DNA of 45,637 bases from assembly GCA_025351245.1 (NCBI GenBank), contig JANXWH010000008.1:1-45637 (forward strand), read 5' to 3'. Made by a program: the position numbers and the translations under genes. The notes beneath the pieces are model-generated. The model worked only from the letters and a program-made list of their open reading frames with translations, was not told the DNA's origin and did not search any database. This DNA is from Chloroflexota bacterium. GTDB lineage: Bacteria > Chloroflexota > Limnocylindria > Limnocylindrales > CSP1-4. How positions within the stretch are numbered: the stretch's first letter is position 1; the number at the start of each line of letters is the position of its first letter. Positions 7,442 through 16,755 of the stretch are shown piece by piece.

Positions 7442-8854
7442 ATGGCTCCACGAAGCGAAGTCATCCATGTCGCCGGGCGCGAGGTGACGGTGACCAACCC
7501 GGACAAGGTCTTCTTCCCGGCCCAGAGCGGCGGCGGCGGCGGGGAGCGGACCCCGGGCGGCGGCGGCCCGGCAACCGCGCGGCCCGGGCCCGACGCCGTC
7601 GCCGACGCCCCCGCCGACGCCCCCGCCGACGCCCCGGTCACGAAGCTCGATCTCGTTCGCTACTACCTCTCGGTCGCGGATGGCGCGCTCAGGGGAGCCG
7701 GCGGCCGGCCGATGGCCCTCAAGCGCTACCCGAACGGCGCCGCCGGCCCGTTCTTCTTCCAGAAGCGCGCACCAGGGTCGCGGCCCGCGTGGATCCCCAC
7801 CGTCACGCTCAGCTTCCCGAGTGGCCGGACCGCCGACGAGGTGGTGATCGAGGATGCCGCCCAGCTCGCCTGGGTGATCAACCTGGGCTGCCTCGACCTC
7901 AATCCGCACCCCGTGCGGGCCGATGACCTGGATCACCCCGACGAGCTCCGGGTGGACCTCGATCCCGTACCGGGCGTCGAGTGGGATGACATTCGCCGGG
8001 TGGCGCTCGTCGTCCGGGACGCCCTCGCCGATGTTGGCCTCGTCGGTTGGCCGAAGACCTCGGGCAGCCGCGGCATCCACGTCAACGTCCGGATCGAGCG
8101 GCGCTGGACCTTTCCCGAGGTTCGGCGGGCCGCACTGGCGCTCGCCCGCGACGTCGAGCGCCGCGTGCCGGAGCTCGCCACCAGCCGATGGTGGAAGGAG
8201 GAGCGCCACGGCGTCTTCATCGACTACAACCAGAACGCCAAGGACCGGACAGTCGCGAGCGCCTACTCCGTCCGGCCGCGGCCCGACGCCAGGGTTTCGA
8301 CTCCGCTCACCTGGGACGAGGTCCCGGACGTGGATCCGGCAGCGTTCACCGTTCGCACCGTCCCCCTGAGGTTCGCCCGCCTGGGCGACCCACATGCGGC
8401 GATCGACGAGCACGCCGGGAGCCTCGACGCCCTCCTCGAGCTGTCCGCGCGCCACGAGGCACAGGGCCTGGGCGACGCGCCGTGGCCGCCGAACTACGCG
8501 AAGACGCTCGATGAGCCACCCCGCGTCGCGCCCTCGAAGCGGCGCATGTCGTCGCGGCCGCTGATCGAGATCGGGCGCGCGGCGACCCAGGCGGAGGCGA
8601 TGGCGGGCCTGGCGCGCTGGAAGGAGCGCCACGCGGACGCCTGGCCGCACCTCGCGCCGGCGGACGTGCTGGTGGACGCCATGCGCGGCCGATCCACCAC
8701 GTGGACGCGGATCCGCCTGAACCTGGAGCATGTTCCGCCCGACCTGCGGCCGGCCCAGGAGGCCCTTGATCCCGACTACGACCCGTGGGCGGGGGTGGAC
8801 TGGCCGGGGAAGCCGCGCGGCGACCGCACCAACGGCGACGACCGCGCCGGCTGA
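7442..8854 (+). CDS. LigD-type DNA polymerase domain protein (stand-alone PolDom)
   Basis: The 470-residue protein is an archaeo-eukaryotic primase-fold polymerase as in the LigD PolDom. Visible are the metal-binding D172 and D174 (LRVDLDP), the [10 protein letters not shown] core, the third Asp D261 (FIDYNQN), and [15 protein letters not shown] before STPLTWDEV. PolDom adds ribonucleotides or deoxynucleotides at break ends during non-homologous end joining. Neither ligase nor 3'-phosphoesterase domain is fused. Residues about 29-66 are a Gly/Pro/Ala low-complexity insert with a DAPA repeat, not part of the fold. A C-terminal extension of about 100 residues carries a second conserved-looking segment ([19 protein letters not shown]). 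The partner ligase is at 11031-12128; no Ku gene is in the window. Confidence 0.88.
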   Translation: MAPRSEVIHVAGREVTVTNPDKVFFPAQSGGGGGERTPGGGGPATARPGPDAVADAPADAPADAPVTKLDLVRYYLSVADGALRGAGGRPMALKRYPNGAAGPFFFQKRAPGSRPAWIPTVTLSFPSGRTADEVVIEDAAQLAWVINLGCLDLNPHPVRADDLDHPDELRVDLDPVPGVEWDDIRRVALVVRDALADVGLVGWPKTSGSRGIHVNVRIERRWTFPEVRRAALALARDVERRVPELATSRWWKEERHGVFIDYNQNAKDRTVASAYSVRPRPDARVSTPLTWDEVPDVDPAAFTVRTVPLRFARLGDPHAAIDEHAGSLDALLELSARHEAQGLGDAPWPPNYAKTLDEPPRVAPSKRRMSSRPLIEIGRAATQAEAMAGLARWKERHADAWPHLAPADVLVDAMRGRSTTWTRIRLNLEHVPPDLRPAQEALDPDYDPWAGVDWPGKPRGDRTNGDDRAG

Positions 8855-8881
8855 GCGGCCCGGCTCCGCCGCGCCCGATGG

Positions 8882-9496
8882 TCAGGCGCGGCGGAAGTGG
8901 CCACCTCCCCGCAGGAGTGCGAACACCGTCAGCAGGTAGCCCAGGAAGACGACGAGGACGACGGCAACGCCGCCCGCGGCCGAGCCGCCGTCGGCGCCGC
9001 CGAGTGAGGCGAGCGACGCGACAAGGGCGAACCCGGTGAAGATCGCGCCGATGACCCCGACGATGAAGCCGATGGCCCGGCCCCAGCCGCGCCGGAGCAG
9101 CATGCCGAAGGCGCCGAAGATCTCCAGCAACGCCCAGACGATCACGAGCGCCGCGACCCCGGCGATGAAACCACCCAAGGCCCCGAAGACCCCGATGTTG
9201 GTCTCGGCATTGGCGACCTGCCCGAGCAGGCTGCCGCCGAGGAAGAGGATCGCGCCGGCGAGCGCGGTCAGGACCCCGATCACGAGCAGGAAAAGTGCCG
9301 CGACGATGACGAGGCCGGAGACCCTGCCCGGTCCCGGGGCCACGGAGGCGGGCATCACCCACCCGGCCTGGGCCGGCTGCGGCTGCCCCCACCCGGACTG
9401 CGCCGCGGGCGGCGCGGCGGGCGGGGAGACCGGTGGCGGCGCCGGCGGCGCGACCTGGGCGGGCCCCCCGGTCGACGGATACTGCGGCTCGGACAT
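8882..9496 (-). CDS. Small membrane protein with Pro-rich cytoplasmic tail
   Basis: This 204-residue protein starts with about 60 Pro/Ala/Gln-rich residues, followed by four hydrophobic segments (for example VSGLVIVAALFLLVIGVLTALAG written in two halves: GLVIVAALFLL, VIGVLTALAG). Short Gly-rich loops separate them. No catalytic motif is seen. ATG 9496 has an excellent Shine-Dalgarno sequence (AGGAGGGG). It follows the serine hydrolase by 68 bases on the same strand and may share its transcript. Function unknown. Confidence 0.75.
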   Translation of the reverse strand: MSEPQYPSTGGPAQVAPPAPPPVSPPAAPPAAQSGWGQPQPAQAGWVMPASVAPGPGRVSGLVIVAALFLLVIGVLTALAGAILFLGGSLLGQVANAETNIGVFGALGGFIAGVAALVIVWALLEIFGAFGMLLRRGWGRAIGFIVGVIGAIFTGFALVASLASLGGADGGSAAGGVAVVLVVFLGYLLTVFALLRGGGHFRRA

Positions 9497-9564
9497 GTTC
9501 CCCTCCTGGCGATGCTGACTCCAGCCTCGCGACTCTAGCAAGGCCGGCGGGGCGTGGGAAGGGG

Positions 9565-11034
9565 TCAGAGCGCCAACGAGGGCGCCGACGACGGTGCCGG
9601 CGACGGGCCGGCGGAGGCCCCTGGCGACGCGCCCGGCTGCGGACGCGGGTATAGCGCGACGAGGAGAGAGCGGATCACGTCGTCGCCGCGGAAGAGATCG
9701 CGGTTGAAGACCGCGGATACGGTGACCCGTTCCTGCGGCAGCCACCGGATCGCGGCCCGCGTCCCTGCCAGCGCCCCGGTGTGCCCAAAGGCGACGAAGC
9801 GCCCATCGATCTTGACGCGCGAGACGCCCAAACCGTACGCCAGGGCGGCGTACTGCTCGATCTTCGGGTCGAAGGTGAGCATCTCGGCCAGCGAGCCCGG
9901 CGTCAGGACATCGCCGCCGTAGAGCGCACGCGCCCAGCGGGCAAGGTCGCCCGAGGTGGACGCGATCGACCCTGCCGAGAAGGCGGCCGTGGCGACCGAG
10001 GTGAAGGGCACGAACGTGCTGCCGTCGCTCAGGTCCCGCGGCAGGATCCGCCCGCCGCTCCCGATGAACATCGAATTCGCGTGCGCCGGCGGCACGACGG
10101 GCGACCCGACACCCTGGACGTACGTCGATTCGAGCCCCAGCGGCACGAAGAACTCGCGCCGCACCTGTTCCGCCCACGGCGCACCGCCGGCACGCTCCGC
10201 CACCAGCCCCAGCAGGACGAAGTTCGTGTTCGAGTAGGCCCAGCCCGTGCCCGGCGCGAAGACCGGCTTCCCCACGAAGGGCAGGACCTCGTCCGGCGTC
10301 CAGACGCGCCGCTTCGCCTGGTTCAGGGCCGCGTCGAACTTCGGGTTCTGGAAGAAGTCCGCGAGGCCGCTCGTGTGCTGGAGCAGCATCCGGAGCGTCA
10401 TCCGGGCGGCGTTCGGGTAGTCGGGGAGCCAGCGCGCGAGGGGGTCGTCGATCGTCAACCGGCCCTTGTCGGCGAGCCGCAGGATGAGCGCCGCCGTGAA
10501 CGTCTTCGTCAGGCTTGCGATCGCGAAGGGCGTCTGTGGCGCCACCTTCGCGTGCGTGGCCGCCACGGCGTCGCCGGCGACGCCGGTCCAGGTCCGCCCG
10601 TCCGCGAGGATCACGGTGGCAGCCACGCCCGGGATGACCATCGATTTCCGGGCCGCCTCCAGCGCCCGCTGGAGCGTCGCTGCGGTCGCGGGGTCCACCG
10701 GGAGCCCGGCGAATGGTAGTGCGGTGGCCATCGGCGACCCGGTGGGCGCCGGCGATGGCTCGGCAGAGGCGCCAAAGCCTGCCGATGGCGCGCCCGGGCC
10801 ATCGCTCGGCCGCGCCGACCCCGGGAGTGCCGGGGTCACGCCGGGGATCGCGGCCGTGCTCGACCGTGCCGACGCAACCGGCCACGCCCCGCTCACGAGC
10901 CCGGTGAGCCCGCCCGGCATCGTTGCAACGACACCGGCGACACCCGCGATGACGAGGATGAACGCGAGCGCCGCCCCGGCCAGGAGCCGACGTCGATGCG
11001 GCCGGCGCGGCGGCATCGACCACTTCTGCGTCAT
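9565..11034 (-). CDS. Membrane-anchored serine hydrolase, class C beta-lactamase / DD-peptidase family
   Basis: The 489-residue protein has one N-terminal membrane helix (LLAGAALAFILVIAGVAGVV), a Pro/Ser/Gly-rich linker, then a beta-lactamase-like domain. The nucleophile is S174 in SxxK (SLTK), the second motif is YSN (in AYSNTNF), and the third is HTG (FGHTGAL). These form the active site of penicillin-binding proteins, class C beta-lactamases and related esterases acting outside the membrane. Substrate cannot be assigned. The start ATG 11034 overlaps the DNA ligase stop as ATGA, so it is translated after the ligase although the two functions look unrelated. Confidence 0.9.
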   Translation of the reverse strand: MTQKWSMPPRRPHRRRLLAGAALAFILVIAGVAGVVATMPGGLTGLVSGAWPVASARSSTAAIPGVTPALPGSARPSDGPGAPSAGFGASAEPSPAPTGSPMATALPFAGLPVDPATAATLQRALEAARKSMVIPGVAATVILADGRTWTGVAGDAVAATHAKVAPQTPFAIASLTKTFTAALILRLADKGRLTIDDPLARWLPDYPNAARMTLRMLLQHTSGLADFFQNPKFDAALNQAKRRVWTPDEVLPFVGKPVFAPGTGWAYSNTNFVLLGLVAERAGGAPWAEQVRREFFVPLGLESTYVQGVGSPVVPPAHANSMFIGSGGRILPRDLSDGSTFVPFTSVATAAFSAGSIASTSGDLARWARALYGGDVLTPGSLAEMLTFDPKIEQYAALAYGLGVSRVKIDGRFVAFGHTGALAGTRAAIRWLPQERVTVSAVFNRDLFRGDDVIRSLLVALYPRPQPGASPGASAGPSPAPSSAPSLAL

Positions 11035-12128
11035 CGGCCTCCCGGCTCCCGCCCGAAGATCTGGGCCAGCTCGTAGGGCGGTGTCGCCTCGAGCTGATCG
11101 TAGCGGCAGCTCTCGGGACGCCGGTCGGGGCGCCAGCGGACCAGACGGGTCGCGTGCCGGAAGCGGTCGCCCTGCAGGTGATCGTAGGCAACCTCGGCTA
11201 CCCGCTCCACGCGGAGCGGCTCCCACGAGAGGTCCTTGCCCCGGTTCCAGCGCGACGTGGCGCCCGGCATCCGCCGCCCGGTCGCGGCTTCCGCCAGCTC
11301 CGCGGTGGCCCAGTTGCGCCACGGGTGGCCGTCCAGCGCGCCCTCGCGGAGCGACGCCAGCTCGGCCACCAGCTCGCGCCGGCGGGCCGCGGTGAACCCG
11401 CTGGCAACCCCGGCATGGTGGAGCGTGCCGGCGGCGTCATGGAGTCCCAGGATGAGCGAGCCGACCCCGATGCCCGACTCGTCCTTGTGCCAGCGGAACC
11501 CGGCCACGGCCACGTCCGCGGTCCGGGCGTGCTTGACCTTGACCCAGCCACGTTTGCCGGGCTGATAGGCGCCGTCGAGGCGCTTCGCGATGACGCCGTC
11601 CAGGCCCGCACCCTCGAACCGGTCGAACCAGTCGCGGGCGAGGGCCACGTCCCGCGTGAGCGGCGTCACGTGCACGCCCGGCACGTCGGACCGGATGCCA
11701 CCTGCGAGCGCCTCACGGCGTTCGACGAACGCCCGGCCGCGCAGGTCGTCGTCGCCCAGGGCGAGGATGTCCCACGCCACGAAGCTCGCCGGGGTCCGGG
11801 CGGCCAGCAGGCGGACGCGCGACTCGGCCGGATGGATCCGGAGCAGGAGCGCATCGAAGTCCAGCCCGTTCGGCCCTGCGATCACGACCTCGCCGTCGAC
11901 CACAGCCCGCGGTGGAAGCGCCGTCCGCAGGGGCGTGAGCAGCTCGGGGAAGTAGCGCTCGAGCGGCCGCAGCTCGCGGCTCTGCAGGATCAGCTCGTCG
12001 CCGTCCCGGAAGACGATGCAGCGGAAGCCATCCCACTTCGGCTCGTACGCCCAGTCGCCGCCCTCCGGCAGCCCCGCGAGCGGGGCGGCGAGCATCGGCT
12101 CCAGCGGCGGGTCGAACGGCAGGCGCAT
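11031..12128 (-). CDS. ATP-dependent DNA ligase (LigC type)
   Basis: This 365-residue protein has the adenylation motif YEPKWDGFR with nucleophile K31, motif III-like VVDGEVV, motif IV DGVIAKR and motif V WVKVK, then an OB-fold domain (DVAVAGFRWHKDESGIGVGSLI split around the conserved GVGSL). Such ligases seal nicks with ATP and act in end joining or repair patches in bacteria. The length equals stand-alone LigC rather than LigD. The start ATG 12128 is preceded by CATAAT with a 6-nt spacer, suggesting a leaderless mRNA. Together with the nearby LigD-type polymerase it forms a split end-joining set. Confidence 0.9.
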   Translation of the reverse strand: MRLPFDPPLEPMLAAPLAGLPEGGDWAYEPKWDGFRCIVFRDGDELILQSRELRPLERYFPELLTPLRTALPPRAVVDGEVVIAGPNGLDFDALLLRIHPAESRVRLLAARTPASFVAWDILALGDDDLRGRAFVERREALAGGIRSDVPGVHVTPLTRDVALARDWFDRFEGAGLDGVIAKRLDGAYQPGKRGWVKVKHARTADVAVAGFRWHKDESGIGVGSLILGLHDAAGTLHHAGVASGFTAARRRELVAELASLREGALDGHPWRNWATAELAEAATGRRMPGATSRWNRGKDLSWEPLRVERVAEVAYDHLQGDRFRHATRLVRWRPDRRPESCRYDQLEATPPYELAQIFGREPGGR

Positions 12129-12134
12129 CGCCGG

Positions 12135-12140
12135 ATTATG
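12135..12140 (-). promoter_or_regulatory. -10 hexamer, leaderless promoter of the DNA ligase operon
   Basis: CATAAT on the minus strand ends 6 nt before ATG 12128. No Shine-Dalgarno sequence is present. Confidence 0.5.
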
Positions 12141-12232
12141 GGGCGGGCAGGCCGGGAGGGCTGCGATGGCCGAACCAGGCCCGGCGGCCGCCGTGGGCGG
12201 GTGCAGCGCCCGGCCGGCGACGGGCGGGACGC

Positions 12233-13954
12233 TCAGGCTGGCTCGTAGGCCGGGTACTCCGGCCACCAGATCGACTCGTCCACCGCCGCCTTTGCGTCCG
12301 CGCGCCCCTGCTCCCCCGCGGGGAGCGGCACGCCGTCCAGCGTGCCGAACGAGCGGACCACCGCCACGGCGATCTCCCGCGAGACCGACCGGAGCTCCCC
12401 GATCGGCGGGTACAGGGCCCCGTCGGCGAGGCGCTCATCCGACACGAGACCGGCGAGCGTGTGCGCGGCAACCAGGAACTGCGCGTCATCGACGTGGCGC
12501 GCCCCGGCCACGATCGCGGCCAGCCCCACGCCGGGGAAGATGAACGCGTTGTTGGCCTGCCCGATACGGCGCGCCTGTCCGTCCACGATCACCGGCTCAA
12601 ACGGGCTGCCGGTCGCGACGAGCGCGCGGCCGTCCGTCCACGCCAGGACCTGGGACGGGGTCGCCTCACAGCGCGAGGTGGGGTTCGAGAGCGGGAAGAC
12701 GATCGGGCGCGGGCACGCCTCGGCCATCGCCCGGAGGACCGGCTCGGTGAAGGTATCCGGGGTCGCCGTCGTCCCGATCAGGATCGCCGGCCGCACGGCG
12801 CGCACGACGGTCAGCAGGTCGGCGCCCGCTTCGAGGCCCAGCGTCGCGAGCTCCGCGCCGCTCAGCGCAAACTCGTGCTTGTCCGCGTCCAGCGCGGGGC
12901 GCTCCAGGCCCAGGAGGCCCTTCGAGTCGATGAGGATGAGCGAGCGTCGGATCTCGGCCGCGTCGACCCCGGCCTCGAGAAGGGCTGCCCGCACCAGCCG
13001 TGCGATCCCGATGGCGGCCGCGCCGGCCCCGAAGAAGACGAAGCGATGGCCGCGGAGCGGCTCGCCAAGGTGCCGGAGGCCGGCCAGGATCCCGGCGACG
13101 ACCACGGCCGCCGTGCCCTGGATGTCGTCGTTGAAGGACGGCAGGACATCCCGGTAGCGGTCCAGGATGCGGATCGCCGTGTGCTGCTTGAAGTCCTCCC
13201 ATTGGAGGATGGCCCGCGGGAAGACGGACTTGATCCCGGCGACGAAGGAATCGATGAACGCGTCGTAGGCCGGCCCCCGGAGACGCGGGTGGCGCCAGCC
13301 CGCGTAGATCGGGTCGGCCAGGAGCGCCTCGTTGTCGGTCCCTACGTCAAGCGAGATCGGGAGCGTGAGGGCCGGATAGATCCCGGCACCGGCGGTGTAG
13401 ATGGCGAGCTTGCCAACCGGGATCCCCATCCCGCCCGCCCCCTGGTCGCCCAGCCCGAGGATGCGCTCGTTGTCGGTCACGACGACCAGCCGGACCTCCT
13501 GCTGGGCCGCGTTGCGAAGGAGCTCCGGGACGCGCCCCGCGTCGCCCGGCGTGATCCACACGCCGCGCGGGCGCCGAAGGATGTGGCTGTACTCCTGGCA
13601 GGCGCGCCCAACAGTGGGCGTATAGACGATCGGGAGGAATTCCTCCAGGTTCTCCGCGAGGAGCCGGTAGAAGAGGGTCTCGTTGCGGTCCTGGAGGGCC
13701 GCGAGCCCGATGAAGCGCTCGAGGCCATCGTCCTTGCGCCGGACATGCTCCAACTCCAGGCCCAGCTGCTCTTCCAGTGTCAGGACGTTCGCGGGAAGCA
13801 GGCCGTGCAACCCGAACCAGTGGCGCTCCTCGTCCGTGAACGCCGCGTCCTTGTTGTACTGCGCGCGGCCCAGGAGGGAGCGACCCCGGAACGTGATGCG
13901 GAGCGAGCGACGCCGGTCCGGCGCGCCAGGGAGGGATGTGTGCGGGGCAGTCAT
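12233..13954 (-). CDS. NAD(P)-dependent malic enzyme
   Basis: The 573-residue protein matches the long (MaeA-like) malic enzymes: YTPTVGRACQEYSHI near residue 100, the substrate-binding DNERILGLGDQGAGGMGIPV, the metal site in SFNDDIQGTAAVV, the Rossmann loop FGAGAAAIGIARL, and PLSNPTSRCEATP near the C-terminus. It decarboxylates malate to pyruvate and CO2 with reduction of NAD or NADP. Cofactor preference is not settled from sequence. ATG 13954 is preceded by TACGCT with a 6-nt spacer, so it is probably leaderless; an earlier in-frame GTG is not needed. It stands alone between the ligase and a stress protein. Confidence 0.93.
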   Translation of the reverse strand: MTAPHTSLPGAPDRRRSLRITFRGRSLLGRAQYNKDAAFTDEERHWFGLHGLLPANVLTLEEQLGLELEHVRRKDDGLERFIGLAALQDRNETLFYRLLAENLEEFLPIVYTPTVGRACQEYSHILRRPRGVWITPGDAGRVPELLRNAAQQEVRLVVVTDNERILGLGDQGAGGMGIPVGKLAIYTAGAGIYPALTLPISLDVGTDNEALLADPIYAGWRHPRLRGPAYDAFIDSFVAGIKSVFPRAILQWEDFKQHTAIRILDRYRDVLPSFNDDIQGTAAVVVAGILAGLRHLGEPLRGHRFVFFGAGAAAIGIARLVRAALLEAGVDAAEIRRSLILIDSKGLLGLERPALDADKHEFALSGAELATLGLEAGADLLTVVRAVRPAILIGTTATPDTFTEPVLRAMAEACPRPIVFPLSNPTSRCEATPSQVLAWTDGRALVATGSPFEPVIVDGQARRIGQANNAFIFPGVGLAAIVAGARHVDDAQFLVAAHTLAGLVSDERLADGALYPPIGELRSVSREIAVAVVRSFGTLDGVPLPAGEQGRADAKAAVDESIWWPEYPAYEPA

Positions 13955-13960
13955 TGGCCG

Positions 13961-13966
13961 AGCGTA
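13961..13966 (-). promoter_or_regulatory. -10 hexamer, leaderless promoter of malic enzyme
   Basis: TACGCT on the minus strand ends 6 nt before ATG 13954. Confidence 0.5.
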
Positions 13967-14013
13967 TGCGACCGTTCGACTCCCGGAGAGTGCCGTCTGC
14001 ACCAAAGCCGCGC

Positions 14014-14047
14014 GGCGGGTGGCAGGGTCCGGCGGGTGGCAGGGTCT
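14014..14047. repeat. 17-bp tandem repeat, two copies
   Basis: GGCGGGTGGCAGGGTCY occurs twice head to tail in the gap between the malic enzyme start and the stress protein stop; only the last base differs. Confidence 0.7.
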
Positions 14048-14083
14048 GGCGCCGCGCGACCCGGGCCCTGCGCTGGAGCGGCC

Positions 14084-14485
14084 TCAGCGCGCCACGACCA
14101 CCGTCGCGCTTGCGTGCGCGACCACGTGCCGGGAGACGCTGCCCTGGTGCGCACGGTCGATCGAGCCGCCACCGCCGGACCCGAGGACGATCGTGTCGAA
14201 CCCGCCCTCCTCGGCGATCTGCTCGATCCTGCGGGCGGGATCGCCCGACGGCTCCAGCAGCTCCACCTGAAGCCCCATCTCCGCGAGCAGCCGTTTCGCT
14301 TCCTGCAGCTCCCGGGCGTGGGCGCTCGCGTCCTCCCGCGGATCGCCGACCGGGCGGCCTGCCCCCTCCGGCACCACGCTGACCACGCTCAACGGAGCAT
14401 GGAACGCGCGGGCGAGCTCACCAGCAGTCTCGAGGGCGCGCCGGGCAGGCTCTCCGCTGTCGTAGGCGAGGAGAATCTTCTTCAT
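14084..14485 (-). CDS. Universal stress protein (UspA family)
   Basis: The 133-residue protein starts MKKILLAYDSGEPARRALE, the first strand and helix of the Usp fold. It ends with GSGGGGSIDRAHQGSVSRHVV and ASATVVVAR, which carries the nucleotide-binding pattern (G-x2-G-x9-G-S/T, here with GSGGGG and GSVS). Usp proteins bind ATP or related nucleotides and help survival under stress; targets vary. Third codon positions are GC-rich like the neighbours. It is a single-domain Usp, 129 bases downstream of the malic enzyme start and on the same strand. Confidence 0.92.
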   Translation of the reverse strand: MKKILLAYDSGEPARRALETAGELARAFHAPLSVVSVVPEGAGRPVGDPREDASAHARELQEAKRLLAEMGLQVELLEPSGDPARRIEQIAEEGGFDTIVLGSGGGGSIDRAHQGSVSRHVVAHASATVVVAR

Positions 14486-14797
14486 CGGCTGACTCCCATG
14501 GCGAGTCGGCGGGGGGCCGGTCGGATCGGTGTGCCGGCAATCGTCCCCCCGAAGCCCCTGGGGCAGGTAGTCCGATTCGGCGCGATCGCGGGGGCCGCTC
14601 GGATCGGGCCGAGAGCCAAGGGGCAGGGTGATCAGGTGAGCGATGTGCCCGTTTCGGTCGGGTCCGCGGGGCGCTCGGCGTCTGTCAGATCGCCCGTCAG
14701 GTAGCGCGGGTCCGCGCCGCCAGGAGCACCCGCGAACGCGTGTCGACCGAGCCGGGTCGCCGGCCGGTGCGGACCGGCGACTGCCGCGCCGTGCCGT
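14486..14797. other. Intergenic stretch downstream of the ABC exporter
   Basis: 312 bases with no supportable gene. One inverted repeat (14757-14763 with 14774-14780, TCGCCGG/CCGGCGA, 10-nt loop) lies just past the permease stop and could end that transcript; it has no T tract. Confidence 0.45.
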
Positions 14798-15943
14798 TCA
14801 AACGACGTCGCGGCGAATCGTGAGCGCCGCGATCGTCGCAAAGAAGGCGGCGACGATCGCGAGGACGGCGAGATCGAGCTGGAGAGCCGGAACGCCCAGG
14901 TCCGCGCCGCGGATGAAGACCTGGCGCAGGCCGTCCACCGCGTAGTTGAGGGGCATGATCGCGACGACGGGCTGGAGGATCGACGGCAGGCTGCTGACCG
15001 GGAACAGGACACCCGACAGGAGGAACTGCGGGGCCAGCACGATCGGGATGAACTGGATGATCTGCAGCTCCGTCCGGGCGAACGTCGAGAGGAAGATCCC
15101 GAGGCTCACGGCCCCCACGGCAAGGAGCACGACGACAAGGAACGCCAGCAGCGGGCTGCCGTTCACCGCCACGCCGAGGCCGATGGAGAAGGGCGGCAAC
15201 GGGCCGAGGGCGGGAACGTGGAGCGAGCCAAGGGCCCACAGCATGAGCACCGCCACCTGGATCGTGGCGAACAGGCCGAACCCGAGCGTGTACCCGGCGA
15301 CGACCTCCCCACGGGTCACCGGCGTCGCCAGGAGTCGTTCGAGGGTGCCGCCGGTGCGCTCGCGGAGGAAGCTCACACCCGTGAGGATGTAGACGAAGAA
15401 GTAGGCGAAGAAGCCGACGATCGCCGGCGCGAAGGTCGTGATCGGGTCATCGGTCGGCGTGCCGTACACGGTGGTGTGCCGGACGACCGGGACGGCCGTG
15501 CCCGACGCGCCGCTGGCCGCGGCCACCACGGACCGCAGGACCGCCGAGACCTGGCTCGCCTCACCCGACGGGTCAAGGCCGTTGGTGATCGCGGTGATGG
15601 TCAACGAGCTCCCGGTCGCGGCGTCGGTCCCGATCACGACGCCGACGGACGCGGCCTTGTCCCCGATCGCCGCGCGGGCGGCGGCCTCGTCGGCGACGTC
15701 GCTGACGGTGGCGCCGCCTTCGCGGAGCGCGGCACCCAGGGCGCTCCCGACCAGCTGACCGCGCGTGCCGGCCAGGTTGACGACGACCGCCGTGACCTGG
15801 GGTGCCTGGCTCTCGCGCAGGATGAAGGTCACCAGCCCGGTGATCACGATCGGCGCGATGAACAGGAGGGCGAGCGACGGGCGGTCGCGGCGGATCTCCG
15901 AGACGACCCGGCGGAACAGGGCGACGACGCGGCGCCGGCTCAT
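14798..15943 (-). CDS. ABC-2 type transporter permease
   Basis: This 381-residue protein has one N-terminal membrane helix (LALLFIAPIVITGLVTFIL), an extracytoplasmic domain of about 140 residues, then five membrane helices including VGFFAYFFVYILTGVSFLRE with the conserved ERTGGTLERLLATPV cytoplasmic loop. That layout is typical of ABC-2 exporter permeases, for example for drugs or lipids. The start ATG overlaps the ATPase stop as ATGA, so the two subunits are made together. Substrate unknown. Confidence 0.92.
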   Translation of the reverse strand: MSRRRVVALFRRVVSEIRRDRPSLALLFIAPIVITGLVTFILRESQAPQVTAVVVNLAGTRGQLVGSALGAALREGGATVSDVADEAAARAAIGDKAASVGVVIGTDAATGSSLTITAITNGLDPSGEASQVSAVLRSVVAAASGASGTAVPVVRHTTVYGTPTDDPITTFAPAIVGFFAYFFVYILTGVSFLRERTGGTLERLLATPVTRGEVVAGYTLGFGLFATIQVAVLMLWALGSLHVPALGPLPPFSIGLGVAVNGSPLLAFLVVVLLAVGAVSLGIFLSTFARTELQIIQFIPIVLAPQFLLSGVLFPVSSLPSILQPVVAIMPLNYAVDGLRQVFIRGADLGVPALQLDLAVLAIVAAFFATIAALTIRRDVV

Positions 15944-16701
15944 CGGGCCACCTCCACGTCCCCGCCGAGGTGAAGGAACGCCTGCTCGAGATCGGCCGTG
16001 CCCGCTTGAGCCCGGATCTCCCGGCCGGTTCCACGGGCGATGATCTTGCCGGAGCGCACGAACAGGAGCTCGTCGCAGCGGTCCGCCTCGTCCATGACGT
16101 GGCTCGAGACGACGATGGTCGTCCCGGCGTCGGCGAGGGCCCGGAAATGGGACCAGAACTGGACCCGCAGGAGCGGATCGACCCCGACGGTCGGTTCGTC
16201 GAGGAACAGGACTGGCGGCCGGTGGATGAGGGCACAGGCGAGCGACAGACGTCGCCGCTGGCCGCCGGACAGTGTCCCGACGATCGACGCCCGCCGGTCC
16301 GCGAGGTCCACGAGGTCGAGCGCGTCGGCTGCGGGCTGGTCCCCGACCACGCCGTACATCGCGCCGAAGAAGCGAGCGTTCTCGGCGACGGTGAGGGCCG
16401 AGTACACCCCATCAGCCTGGGTCATGTACCCGATCCGGCTGAGGTTCGGGCGCGACGGCATCCTGGTGCCCAGCACTTCCGCCCAACCCGCCGTGGGCGG
16501 GGTCAGCCCCGCCAGGAGCCGGATCAGGGTGGTCTTGCCCGAGCCGTTGGGCCCGAGGAGGCCGTAGATCCGGCCCGGCGCGAGGTCGAAGGTGATGTCG
16601 TCGACGGCCCGCAGCGCCCCGAACGACTTGACGAGCCCGAGGGCGCGGATCGCCGGCGGGGACCCGGCGCTCTCCACCTGCGGCTCGGCCTGCAACGCCA
16701 C
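15940..16701 (-). CDS. ABC transporter ATP-binding protein
   Basis: The 253-residue ATPase has Walker A GPNGSGKTT, the Q-loop region (YMTQADG), the signature LSGGQRRRL, Walker B PVLFLDEPTVGVDP and the H-loop SSHVMDEADR. It energises the downstream ABC-2 permease. The start is GTG 16701, chosen because AAGGTG lies 8 nt upstream and family homology begins about 16 residues later. The frame remains open upstream but that region holds the promoter. A clear promoter with operator-like repeats lies 62-89 bases upstream. Confidence 0.92.
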   Translation of the reverse strand: MALQAEPQVESAGSPPAIRALGLVKSFGALRAVDDITFDLAPGRIYGLLGPNGSGKTTLIRLLAGLTPPTAGWAEVLGTRMPSRPNLSRIGYMTQADGVYSALTVAENARFFGAMYGVVGDQPAADALDLVDLADRRASIVGTLSGGQRRRLSLACALIHRPPVLFLDEPTVGVDPLLRVQFWSHFRALADAGTTIVVSSHVMDEADRCDELLFVRSGKIIARGTGREIRAQAGTADLEQAFLHLGGDVEVAR

Positions 16702-16755
16702 CGACCTGTCACCTTCTCTTGGGCTCGGCCGGAGACGGGCCGCGCAGCTCACCGA

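Noticed and set aside
5564-8731. A single minus-strand frame of 1055 codons
   Set aside because: Only the first gene from the left (sigma factor to 6841) has family homology. The rest is antisense to the LigD-type polymerase and the YCII gene, and is Arg/Pro-rich as expected from GC-rich shadow frames.
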